Positions 16,928-24,145 of a stretch of DNA of 38,265 nucleotides are shown here, in pieces. Made by a program: the position numbers and the translations under genes. Position 1 is the stretch's first letter, and the number at the start of each line of letters is the position of its first letter. Location of the stretch: positions 1-38,265 of the forward strand of contig NZ_QUAC01000478.1 of NCBI RefSeq assembly GCF_003389455.1, given 5' to 3'. The notes below the pieces were generated by a model. The model was given only the letters and a program-made list of their open reading frames with translations, searched no databases and was not told where the DNA came from. Source of the DNA: Streptomyces inhibens (GTDB lineage: Bacteria; Actinomycetota; Actinomycetes; Streptomycetales; Streptomycetaceae).

Positions 16928-16944
16928 GCCAGGCTGCGCCTGGC
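16928..16944 (-). terminator. Small hairpin between the DksA-like gene and lspA
   Basis: GCCAGGC (16928-16934) pairs with GCCTGGC (16938-16944) around a 3-base loop, 31 bases upstream of the lspA start and 87 bases past the DksA-like stop. It may be a weak terminator or an lspA leader hairpin. Confidence 0.4.
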
Positions 16945-17030
16945 TGAGTCACGAGACTACGGCACACGCGTACGTACCCGGGCGCTACGGGTGCCGCGCG
17001 CGACAACGGGACTTCGCGGACCCGCCCGCC

Positions 17031-17852
17031 TCAGCGGCGCTCCTGCTTCTGCTTGCACTCCACGCACAGCGTCGCCCGGGGGAAGGCCTGCATCCGGGCC
17101 TTGCCGATCGGGTTGCCGCAGTTCTCGCACAGCCCGTAGGTGCCCGCGTCCAGCCGGCCGAGGGCGCGCTCGGTCTGGTGGAGCATCTCGCGCGCGTTGG
17201 AGGCGAGCGCCAGCTCGTGTTCACGGGTGATGTTCTTGGTGCCGGTGTCGGCCTCGTCGTCGCCCGCGCCGTCGCCGGAGTCCCGCATCAGCCCGGCGAT
17301 GGCGTCCTCGGCCGAGGTGATCTCCGTCCGCAGCCGCACCGCCTCGTTCATCAGCTCGGTCCGCGCCGCGGTGACCTCGGCGGTCGTCCAGGGCTCCTCG
17401 CCGGGCCGTACGGCCAGCTCGTCCGGCGCCGCGGCCAGCCGGGCCAGGGGCAGCGCGGAGTCGTTGCCGTGCGCCTTGGCCGTTGCGGCCGTCTTCTTCG
17501 CCACCACCGTGTTGGCTCCCGTCTTCTTAGCGGGCACCGCGGCCTTCTTGGCCGGAGCCTTTTTCGCGGTCTTCTTCACCGCTGTCTTCTTCACCGCTGT
17601 CTTCTTCACCGCTGTCTTCGTCGCGGTGGCGTTCTTCGCGGTCTTCGCGGTCGTCTTCTTCGGCACCGCCTTCGTGGCCGTGGCCTTCCCGTGCGAGGTC
17701 GTGTGGGCCGCCGTCTTCTTGGCGGCCGTCTCCTTGGCCGCCGCCTTCTTGGCGGTCTTCTTCGGAGCGGTCTTCTTCGGGGCAGGCTGCTTCGCGACGG
17801 CCTCGTCGGCAGGCGTCGTGCTCTTCTCCGCGGCGGTCTTTTTCGCCACCAT
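17031..17852 (-). CDS. DksA/TraR-like zinc-finger protein with Lys/Ala-rich arm
   Basis: 273 residues from ATG 17852, chosen for the GAAGGGG site 8 bases upstream; an open frame upstream to 18329 has no such support. Residues 1 to about 130 are a low-complexity arm rich in Lys, Ala and Thr (AAKKTA, TAVKK, AKKAPAKK), like histone H1 tails. Residues about 150-273 form a helical hairpin and a C4 zinc finger: C242-x2-C245 in LCENCGNPIG and C263-x2-C266 in LCVECK. This is the DksA/TraR fold, which in E. coli enters the RNA polymerase secondary channel. The acidic coiled-coil tip cannot be verified by eye. The arm could bind DNA or RNA. Three exact 15-bp repeats (17575-17619) lie in it. The family call is firm; the role is inferred. 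Confidence 0.88.
   Translation of the reverse strand: MVAKKTAAEKSTTPADEAVAKQPAPKKTAPKKTAKKAAAKETAAKKTAAHTTSHGKATATKAVPKKTTAKTAKNATATKTAVKKTAVKKTAVKKTAKKAPAKKAAVPAKKTGANTVVAKKTAATAKAHGNDSALPLARLAAAPDELAVRPGEEPWTTAEVTAARTELMNEAVRLRTEITSAEDAIAGLMRDSGDGAGDDEADTGTKNITREHELALASNAREMLHQTERALGRLDAGTYGLCENCGNPIGKARMQAFPRATLCVECKQKQERR
17575..17619. repeat. Three tandem 15-bp repeats inside the DksA-like gene
   Basis: The unit TTCACCGCTGTCTTC occurs three times without gaps (17575-17589, 17590-17604, 17605-17619). On the minus strand it encodes a KTAVK pentapeptide ladder. Because the unit is a multiple of three, slippage would change arm length without breaking the frame. Confidence 0.85.
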
Positions 17853-17865
17853 GGCCGCGACCCCT

Positions 17866-17877
17866 TCACATATGTGA
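17866..17877. promoter_or_regulatory. Perfect 12-bp palindrome before the DksA-like gene
   Basis: TCACATATGTGA is its own reverse complement and abuts the ribosome binding site of the DksA-like gene. A second palindrome, TTCGCGAA, lies next to it at 17883-17890. Their place suggests an operator, but no known actinobacterial regulator can be assigned from the sequence. Confidence 0.4.
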
Positions 17878-18120
17878 CTTTGTTCGCGAATCGTGACGGG
17901 AACGATAAATCGCTGCACGGCACGCGGCAACGGGACGCACCGCCCGTACGGTCCTGCCGCGCGGCCGGGGCGTCCGGTCTGCCTCGGTTGTGCCCCGCTC
18001 CCCGCCCCGTAATCCGCCCGGCGATCCACCACCCGGCTTCTCGCCATTCGGGTCACCGCGAGCGGCCGGTCGTGGCGCGGGAGGCTCGCCGTACGGGGCC
18101 GGCGCCCGGCCGCCGGCCGC

Positions 18121-18150
18121 CGGAAATCCGGTCGGCGGAAATCCGGTCGG
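18121..18150. repeat. Tandem 15-bp direct repeat upstream of the ileS leader
   Basis: CGGAAATCCGGTCGG occurs twice in a row (18121-18135 and 18136-18150), ending 20 bases before the candidate ileS -10 (TACACT, 18171). The 17853-18120 part of this 690-bp gap otherwise shows no gene that I can support. Confidence 0.7.
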
Positions 18151-18170
18151 CCACTGTCGGCGCGGCCCCG

Positions 18171-18176
18171 TACACT
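18171..18176 (+). promoter_or_regulatory. ileS: Candidate -10 of the ileS promoter
   Basis: TACACT fits a main-sigma -10. The -35 would be a weak TCGGCC 18 bases upstream. A transcript from about 18183 would carry a 360-base leader: first the palindromic repeat (18178-18227), then the T-box. Confidence 0.45.
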
Positions 18177-18177
18177 G

Positions 18178-18227
18178 TGGGGGCACCCCCTGCTCTGGGG
18201 GCACCTCCCGGCCGAAGGCCGGGGGAG
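18178..18227. repeat. Palindromic dispersed repeat in the ileS leader
   Basis: TGGGGGCACC occurs at 18178 and again at 18197 (GGGGGCACC), followed by the stem CTCCCGGCC-GAA-GGCCGGGGGAG (18205-18227). It is the same family as the dnaE-leader copy (4788-4819) and the pgeF/yggS copy (24876-24906). It lies between the promoter and the T-box. Confidence 0.7.
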
Positions 18228-18259
18228 AAGCCGAGAGCTTGGGGGACCAGCGAGAGGCA

Positions 18260-18543
18260 TTGATGGGACGAGTAGCGTCGGACGCAGCCTGCAGCGACCC
18301 GGGGACGGTGGAAGCCCGGGGGCGTGCACGACGTGAAGATCACCCCGGAGCCGCCGGAAGAAAGCTTTGGACAGTGGGCTCCGCCCACGGGCCTCGGGCC
18401 ACCCAAGGCGAGTAGAACCGGCAGCGCGACCCCAATGAGGGGGCGGTGCAGTGGCACCGCCAAGGAGGGTGGTACCGCGGGAGCCGAGGCTCTCGTCCCT
18501 CCGGACGGAGAACGCAGCAGGTGTCCCGCCGGAGGAAACCCCG
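18260..18543 (+). promoter_or_regulatory. ileS: T-box riboswitch controlling ileS translation
   Basis: The T-box core AGGGTGGTACCGCG is at 18466-18479. Its TGGT (18470-18473) matches the ACCA end of tRNA-Ile. Stem I should span roughly 18265-18350, with an AGTA motif on its 5' side. ATC at 18339-18341 on the 3' side is the likely specifier codon, an Ile codon. A stem III hairpin GGCGGTG/CACCGCC lies just before the T-box core. Control appears translational. CCTCCGG (18498-18504) can pair with CCGGAGG (18529-18535), hiding the Shine-Dalgarno sequence. Alternatively GGAGGG (18464-18469) can pair with CCCTCC (18497-18502) when uncharged tRNA binds, freeing it. Translational ileS T-boxes are known in actinobacteria. 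The left boundary and specifier are read by eye. Confidence 0.92.
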
Positions 18544-21500
18544 ATGAGTCCGCAGCCCCAGTACCGCCAGGTACCCGCCCAGGTAGACCTCCCCGCCCTT
18601 GAGCACGCCGTGCTCGAGTTCTGGCAGGAGCAGAAGGTCTTCGCCCGTACCCTCCAGCAGTCCGAGGGACGGCCCGAGTGGGTCTTCTACGAAGGCCCCC
18701 CGACGGCCAACGGCATGCCCGGCGCCCACCACATCGAGGCGCGCGTCTTCAAGGACGTCTTCCCCCGCTTCCGCACGATGCAGGGCTACCACGTCGACCG
18801 CAAGGCCGGCTGGGACTGCCACGGCCTCCCGGTCGAGCTGGCCGTGGAGAAGGAGCTGGGCTTCAACGGCAAGAAGGACATCGAGGCGTACGGCATCGCC
18901 GAGTTCAACGCCAAGTGCCGCGAGTCGGTGACCCGCCACACCGACGCCTTCGCCGAGCTCACGACCCGTATGGGCTACTGGACCGACCTCGATGCCCCGT
19001 ACCGCACGATGGACCCCGACTACATCGAGTCGGTGTGGTGGTCGCTGAAGGAGATCTTCGACAAGGGCCTGCTGGTCCAGGACCACCGCGTCGCCCCCTG
19101 GTGCCCGCGCTGTGGCACCGGTCTGTCGGACCACGAGCTGGCGCAGGGCTACGAGACGGTCGTCGACCCCTCGGTCTTCGTCCGCCTCCCGCTGACCTCG
19201 GGCCCGCTGGCCGGCGAGGCCGCGCTGCTGATCTGGACGACCACGCCCTGGACCCTGGTCTCCAACACCGCAGCCGCCGCGCACCCCGACGTCCGCTACG
19301 TGGTCGCCACCGACGGCACGGAGAAGCTGGTCGTCGCCGAACCGCTGCTGGAGAAGGCCCTGGGCGAGGGCTGGGAGGCCACCGGCCAGTCCTTCACCGG
19401 CCGTGAGATGGAGCGCTGGTCCTACGAGCGCCCGTTCTCCCTCGTCGAGCTGGAGGGCGCCAACTTCGTCGTCAACGCCGAGTACGTCACCACCGACGAC
19501 GGCACCGGCCTCGTCCACCAGGCCCCCGCCTTCGGTGAGGACGACCTCAAGACCTGCAAGGCGTACGGCCTCCCGGTCGTCAACCCCGTCCGCGCCGACG
19601 GCACCTTCGAGGAGGAGCTGGCGCTCGTCGGCGGCCAGTTCTTCAAGAAGGCCGACGAGGCCCTGGTGGCCGACCTCGACGCCCGCGGCCTGCTCTTCAA
19701 GCACATCGCCTACGAGCACAGCTACCCGCACTGCTGGCGCTGCCACACCGCACTGCTCTACTACGCCCAGCCGTCCTGGTACATCCGCACCACCGCCGTC
19801 AAGGACGCCCTGCTCCGCGAGAACGAGAACACCAACTGGTTCCCCGAGTCGGTCAAGCACGGCCGCTTCGGTGACTGGCTCAACAACAACATCGACTGGG
19901 CGCTGTCCCGCAACCGCTACTGGGGCACCCCGCTGCCCATCTGGCGCTGCGAGGAGAACCACCTCACCTGCGTCGGCTCGCTCACCGAGCTGACCGAGCT
20001 GACCGGCACCGACCAGTCGGGCCTGGACCCGCACCGCCCGTTCATCGACGAGATCACCTTCGCCTGCCCGACCTGCCAGGGCACCGCGACCCGCGTCCCC
20101 GAGGTCATCGACGCCTGGTACGACTCGGGCTCGATGCCGTTCGCGCAGTGGGGCTACCCGCACCGCAACAAGGAGCTGTTCGAGAAGCGCTACCCGGCGC
20201 AGTTCATCTCGGAGGCCATCGACCAGACCCGCGGCTGGTTCTACACGCTGATGGCCGTCGGCACCCTGGTCTTCGACAAGTCGTCGTACGAGAACGTGGT
20301 CTGCCTGGGCCACATCCTCGCCGAGGACGGCCGGAAGATGTCGAAGCACCTGGGCAACACCCTCCAGCCGATCCCGCTCATGGATCAGCACGGCGCCGAC
20401 GCGGTCCGCTGGTTCATGGCCGCCGGCGGCTCGCCGTGGGCCGCCCGCCGGGTGGGCCACAGCACCATCCAGGAAGTCGTCCGCAAGACGCTGCTGACGT
20501 ACTGGAACACCGTCGCCTTCCAGGCGCTGTACGCACGTACGTCGAACTGGGCGCCGTCCGCGGCCGACCCGGCCCCCGCCGACCGCCCGCTGCTGGACCG
20601 CTGGCTGCTCGGCGAGCTGAACACGCTCACCGACCAGGTCACCCAGTCCCTGGAGGCGTTCGACACCCAGCGGGCCGGCAAGCTGCTGTCGTCCTTCGTC
20701 GACGACCTCTCCAACTGGTACGTCCGCCGCTCCCGCCGCCGCTTCTGGCAGGGCGACGCGTCCGCGCTGCGGACCCTGCACGAGGTCATCGAGACGGTCA
20801 CCCGGCTGATGGCCCCGCTCACCCCGTTCATCACCGAGCGGGTCTGGCAGGACCTGATCGTCCCGGTCACCCCGGACGCCCCGAACTCCGTCCACCTCTC
20901 CACCTGGCCGGTCGCCGACCAGACGCTGATCGACCCGGCGCTGTCGGGCCGGATGCAGCTGGTGCGCCGGCTGGTCGAGCTGGGCCGCGCGACCCGCGCC
21001 GAGTCCGGTGTGAAGACCCGCCAGCCGCTGTCCCGTGCGCTGGTCGCGGCGCACGGCTTCGCGGACCTGCCCGAGGACCTGCGCGCGCAGATCGCCGAGG
21101 AGCTCAACGTCAGCTCGCTGGCGTCGCTGTCGGAGGTGGGCGGCTCCCTCGTCGACACGACGGCGAAGGCCAACTTCCGTGCGCTGGGCAAGCGGTTCGG
21201 CAAGGGCGTCCAGGGGGTCGCCAAGGCCGTCGCCGCGGCGGACGCCGCTGCCCTCTCGCTCGCGCTGCGTGAGGGCACGGCGAGCGTCGAGGTCGACGGC
21301 GAGACCGTCCCGCTCGCGCCCGACGAGGTGATCATCACCGAGACCCCGCGCGAGGGCTGGTCGGTGGCCTCCGACGCGGGTGCGACGGTCGCCCTCGACC
21401 TGGAGATCACCCCGGAGCTGCGCCGGGCGGGCCTGGCCCGCGATGCCATCCGGCTGATCCAGGAGGCCCGTAAGAACAGCGGTCTGGACGTCGCCGACCG

Positions 21501-21681
21501 GATCGCGCTGCGCTGGCAGTCCACCGACGAGGAGCTCCGGACGGCGCTGACCGACCACGCCGGCCTGATCGCCGACGAGGTGCTCGCCACCGACTTCGCG
21601 TCGGGCGAGGCGGACGGTTCCTACGGCTCCGCGTTCACGGACGAGAGCCTGGGCCTCACCTTCCAGCTCCGCAAGGCGTAA
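18544..21681 (+). CDS. ileS: Isoleucyl-tRNA synthetase with GxHH signature
   Basis: 1045 residues from ATG 18544, with GGAGG 8 bases upstream. It charges tRNA-Ile in the cytoplasm. It is a class I synthetase with Rossmann core, CP1 editing insert, KMSKS loop and anticodon-binding helices. Sequence features: the first motif reads GPPTANGMPGAHHIE, so the usual His-x-Gly-His is Gly60-Ala-His-His63; KMSKH is at 598-602; WDCHGLPVE and editing-domain WTTTPWTL are standard. The carboxyl end has the long anticodon-binding/tail region of type 2 (eukaryote-like) IleS. The GxHH permutation is known in some type 2 IleS enzymes and is linked with very high mupirocin resistance. It is controlled by the T-box upstream and ends at a strong terminator. 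Confidence 0.97.
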   Translation: MSPQPQYRQVPAQVDLPALEHAVLEFWQEQKVFARTLQQSEGRPEWVFYEGPPTANGMPGAHHIEARVFKDVFPRFRTMQGYHVDRKAGWDCHGLPVELAVEKELGFNGKKDIEAYGIAEFNAKCRESVTRHTDAFAELTTRMGYWTDLDAPYRTMDPDYIESVWWSLKEIFDKGLLVQDHRVAPWCPRCGTGLSDHELAQGYETVVDPSVFVRLPLTSGPLAGEAALLIWTTTPWTLVSNTAAAAHPDVRYVVATDGTEKLVVAEPLLEKALGEGWEATGQSFTGREMERWSYERPFSLVELEGANFVVNAEYVTTDDGTGLVHQAPAFGEDDLKTCKAYGLPVVNPVRADGTFEEELALVGGQFFKKADEALVADLDARGLLFKHIAYEHSYPHCWRCHTALLYYAQPSWYIRTTAVKDALLRENENTNWFPESVKHGRFGDWLNNNIDWALSRNRYWGTPLPIWRCEENHLTCVGSLTELTELTGTDQSGLDPHRPFIDEITFACPTCQGTATRVPEVIDAWYDSGSMPFAQWGYPHRNKELFEKRYPAQFISEAIDQTRGWFYTLMAVGTLVFDKSSYENVVCLGHILAEDGRKMSKHLGNTLQPIPLMDQHGADAVRWFMAAGGSPWAARRVGHSTIQEVVRKTLLTYWNTVAFQALYARTSNWAPSAADPAPADRPLLDRWLLGELNTLTDQVTQSLEAFDTQRAGKLLSSFVDDLSNWYVRRSRRRFWQGDASALRTLHEVIETVTRLMAPLTPFITERVWQDLIVPVTPDAPNSVHLSTWPVADQTLIDPALSGRMQLVRRLVELGRATRAESGVKTRQPLSRALVAAHGFADLPEDLRAQIAEELNVSSLASLSEVGGSLVDTTAKANFRALGKRFGKGVQGVAKAVAAADAAALSLALREGTASVEVDGETVPLAPDEVIITETPREGWSVASDAGATVALDLEITPELRRAGLARDAIRLIQEARKNSGLDVADRIALRWQSTDEELRTALTDHAGLIADEVLATDFASGEADGSYGSAFTDESLGLTFQLRKA

Positions 21682-21716
21682 CCGCCGGCGCTGCCGGTAC
21701 GTCCGTACGACGTCCC

Positions 21717-21750
21717 AAGCCCCCCGACGCGACCCGCGTCGGGGGGCTTT
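21717..21750 (+). terminator. Strong intrinsic terminator of ileS
   Basis: AAGCCCCCCGACGCG (21717-21731) pairs perfectly over 15 bp with CGCGTCGGGGGGCTT (21735-21749), followed by TTGT. It lies 36 bases past the ileS stop. Confidence 0.93.
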
Positions 21751-21796
21751 GTCATACCGGGACGTTCTCGCCCGGAGGCCGACAACTTCACGCAAA

Positions 21797-21838
21797 AGGG
21801 CCGGGCCCCGAAGGAATGTTCCCTCGGGGCCCGGCCCT
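21797..21838 (-). terminator. Strong intrinsic terminator of divIVA and the dcw transcript
   Basis: AGGGCCGGGCCCCGA (21797-21811) pairs over 15 bp with TCGGGGCCCGGCCCT (21824-21838). On the minus strand the stem is followed by TTTGCG. It is 30 bases past the divIVA stop and faces the ileS terminator. Confidence 0.92.
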
Positions 21839-21867
21839 GATTGCCGACTGTGCGCGCTACGCGGGCG

Positions 21868-22986
21868 TCAGTTGTCGTCCTCGTCGATGAGGAAGCCGCG
21901 CATCGGCGACGGCGTCTGCTGCATCGGCTGCGGGCTCTGCGGCCGCACCGGAGCCATCGGCTGGGTCATCGCCGGCGACATCTGCTGCTGACCGCCGTAG
22001 GACGGACCGCCGCTGGACTGACCGGCCATGGAGTGGTTGCCACTCATCGACTGGCCGCCACCCATGGTGTGGTTGCCGCCCATGGTGCCCGCACCCGCCG
22101 ACGCCATCGACGGGGACGGCGGCAGCGAAGGAGCAGCCGGGGTCCGCGGCGGGGCCAGCGAGTCGTCCGCCTGGTTCTCCAGCTGACGCAGCTGGCTCTC
22201 CAGGTAGGACTTCAGCCGCGTGCGGTACTCGCGCTCGAAGCCGCGCAGGTCCTCGACCTTGCGCTCCAGCGTCGCGCGGGCCGACTCCAGCGAGCCCATC
22301 GCCACGCGGTGCTTCTCCTGCGCGTCCCGCTCCAGCGCATCGGCCTTGGAGCGGGCGTCCCGCTCCAGGCCCTCGGCACGGCTGCGCGCCTCGCCGACGA
22401 TCTTGTTGGCCTCGGAACGGGCCTCCGCGATCGCCTGGTCGGCGGTCTGCTGTGCCAGCGACAGCACGCGCGCGGCGCTGTCACCGCCGGGGCCACCCTG
22501 CTGGGGAGCCTGCGGCAGCTGCTGGGGTCCGCCGGGGCCGCCCATCGGGCCACCCATCGGGCCACCCATCTGACCGCCGGGGCCCATCGGACCGGGACCG
22601 TGCGGTCCCTGCGGGCCGTGACCACCAGGACCTGGGGGCAGCTGCGGTGCACCACCGGGCAGTTGGGGCGGGCCACCCATCCCCTGCTGCTGCGGCGGGA
22701 CCGGCTGCGGACCAGATATGGCGGCGGGCACAGGAGCCCCGGGCCTCTGCTGCTGGTCCTGCTGCTGGTCGGGTCCCTTGCGCAGGCCCTGCTGCTGCTG
22801 ATTCTGCGCGGCGGCGCGGGTGGCAGCGGCCAGCTTGGCGCGAAGGTCCTCGTTCTCCCGCAGGAGCCGGGTCAGTTCGGCTTCGACCTCATCGAGGAAG
22901 GCATCGACCTCGTCCTCGTCATAGCCTTCTCGGAGGCGGACGGTCGTGAACTGCTTGTTCCGCACGTCCTCGGGGGTCAACGGCAT
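21868..22986 (-). CDS. divIVA: DivIVA, polar growth determinant
   Basis: 372 residues from ATG 22986; GAGGTGA lies about 8 bases upstream. DivIVA binds negatively curved membrane at hyphal tips and recruits the wall-growth machinery; it is essential in Streptomyces. Residues 1-70 are the conserved lipid-binding domain (LTPEDVRNKQFTTVRLREGYDEDEVDAFLDEVE) and first coiled coil, given here only as landmarks. A Gln/Pro/Gly/Met-rich linker of about 90 residues follows (QMGGPMGGPMGG repeats). A second long coiled coil (about 165-270) and a Met/Ser/Gly/Gln-rich tail ending FLIDEDDN complete it. The linker and tail are typical of Streptomyces and absent from Bacillus DivIVA. Last gene of the cluster. 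Confidence 0.95.
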   Translation of the reverse strand: MPLTPEDVRNKQFTTVRLREGYDEDEVDAFLDEVEAELTRLLRENEDLRAKLAAATRAAAQNQQQQGLRKGPDQQQDQQQRPGAPVPAAISGPQPVPPQQQGMGGPPQLPGGAPQLPPGPGGHGPQGPHGPGPMGPGGQMGGPMGGPMGGPGGPQQLPQAPQQGGPGGDSAARVLSLAQQTADQAIAEARSEANKIVGEARSRAEGLERDARSKADALERDAQEKHRVAMGSLESARATLERKVEDLRGFEREYRTRLKSYLESQLRQLENQADDSLAPPRTPAAPSLPPSPSMASAGAGTMGGNHTMGGGQSMSGNHSMAGQSSGGPSYGGQQQMSPAMTQPMAPVRPQSPQPMQQTPSPMRGFLIDEDDN

Positions 22987-23035
22987 CTCTACTTCACCTC
23001 AACGTAGTCGTCGGCAATCGGCAAGACCGTATCGT

Positions 23036-23329
23036 TCACACCAACAACACCGACCTCACGACGGTGATCAGGATGTAGACGATGATCATCAATACGAAGA
23101 AGGACAGGTCGAGCGCCACGCCCCCGAGACGCAGCGGCGGGATTACCCGCCGCAGAAGCTTGAGTGGCGGATCAGTGACAGTGTAGGCGGCCTCAAGAAT
23201 GACCACCATCGCCTTGCCGGGTTGCCATGAACGGGCGAACTGGAACACATAGTCCATCACCAGCCGGAAGATCAACACGATCAGGAAGCAGTACAGCGCG
23301 ATGTAGATCACCTGACCAAAGACACTCAT
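23036..23329 (-). CDS. YggT family membrane protein
   Basis: 97 residues from ATG 23329; GGGAGAGGG lies about 10 bases upstream. Two hydrophobic stretches (about 5-27 and 72-95) flank the family motif DPPLKLLRRVIPPLRLGGVALD. YggT (YlmG) proteins are small membrane proteins found next to sepF and divIVA in Gram-positive bacteria, with a suggested role in division or membrane organisation. It sits between sepF and divIVA with gaps of 72 and 49 bases, so it is probably in the same transcript. Confidence 0.93.
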   Translation of the reverse strand: MSVFGQVIYIALYCFLIVLIFRLVMDYVFQFARSWQPGKAMVVILEAAYTVTDPPLKLLRRVIPPLRLGGVALDLSFFVLMIIVYILITVVRSVLLV

Positions 23330-23401
23330 CTCGCGCGTTCCCTCTCCCCTTGCCTTGCTCCTGTGTTGGCCTTACGGCCTCGGTGTGCCCGGTGTTGCGT
23401 C

Positions 23402-24022
23402 TCAGCTCTGGTTGAAGAACCCGCCCTCTGCGATGCGGGCCTTGTCCTCCGCCGTGACATCGACGTTAGCAGGCGACAACAGGAACACCTTCTGCGTCAC
23501 CCGCTCGATGCTGCCGTGCAGACCGAAGACCAGACCGGCAGCAAAGTCGACAAGTCGCTTCGCGTCAATGTCGTCCATCTCCGTGAGATTCATGATCACC
23601 GGAGTGCCCTCACGGAAGTGTTCCCCGATGGTACGGGCTTCGTTGTAGGTCCGGGGGTGCAGTGTGGTGATGCGGTAGGGCTCCCGCTCGGACACAACCT
23701 TGGGCATGATCACCGGTGCGTTCTTCTCCAGATTCGGACGGTCGGGTGTGATGGATGCCACGGGGGCGATTCGCGCGGGTCGTCCGCTTTCCGCGGCGAG
23801 CGGGGCCGGTTCGCGTTGCGCCGGAGGCGTCACGACACGGACGGGTTCCTCCCGTTCCGGGCGTGTTTCGGCCTGCACTTGATGCTGCTGCCGCCGCCCT
23901 CGATCGGGTTCCGGGTCAAGCTCGGGCTCGAACTCGTCGTCGGGGTCGAACCCCCGGCCGTCGTACCCATCGTCCTCCACGAGGCCGAGGTAGACCGCCA
24001 TCTTGCGCATCGCGCCGGCCAT
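23402..24022 (-). CDS. sepF: SepF cell division protein
   Basis: 206 residues from ATG 24022 (MAGAMRKMAVYLGLVEDD), chosen for GGAGG 9 bases upstream; the frame is open to 24112 but has no binding site there. SepF anchors FtsZ filaments to the membrane, which matters especially in actinobacteria, where FtsA is absent. The amino terminus is a short amphipathic membrane-binding helix. A charged linker rich in Asp, Glu, Arg and Gln follows (residues about 20-110). The globular SepF domain (about 115-206) includes EHFREGTPVIMNLTEMDD, KRLVDFAAGLVFGLHG and VFLLSPANVDV. It lies between yggS and yggT. Confidence 0.95.
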   Translation of the reverse strand: MAGAMRKMAVYLGLVEDDGYDGRGFDPDDEFEPELDPEPDRGRRQQHQVQAETRPEREEPVRVVTPPAQREPAPLAAESGRPARIAPVASITPDRPNLEKNAPVIMPKVVSEREPYRITTLHPRTYNEARTIGEHFREGTPVIMNLTEMDDIDAKRLVDFAAGLVFGLHGSIERVTQKVFLLSPANVDVTAEDKARIAEGGFFNQS

Positions 24023-24107
24023 TCTCTGCGTCCTCCGCTCTGTGGTGGATCGGCTCCGTCGCCAGAGGCCTTGGATCCACGCGGGCCTCCCGCTTTCTGC
24101 GGGAATG

Positions 24108-24113
24108 ACCATA
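24108..24113 (-). promoter_or_regulatory. Weak candidate -10 upstream of sepF
   Basis: On the minus strand the 123-base yggS-sepF gap holds TATGGT in an AT-rich patch (AAAATATGGTCATT), unusual in this DNA. A small hairpin TCCCGC-TTTCT-GCGGGA (24088-24104) follows it. No good -35 is present. It could give sepF its own start in addition to read-through. Confidence 0.3.
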
Positions 24114-24145
24114 TTTTGTGCTGTGGTCCGACTTGCTTCGCGACG

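Noticed and set aside
18340..21795. A 1151-codon open frame antisense to ileS
   Set aside because: High GC keeps this reverse frame free of stops. Its translation is Arg/Val/Gly/Leu filler without motifs, while the ileS frame has all family motifs.
22500..22580. CRISPR-like short repeats in the middle of divIVA
   Set aside because: They are in-frame GGPM-type codon repeats within the protein linker, with no spacers.
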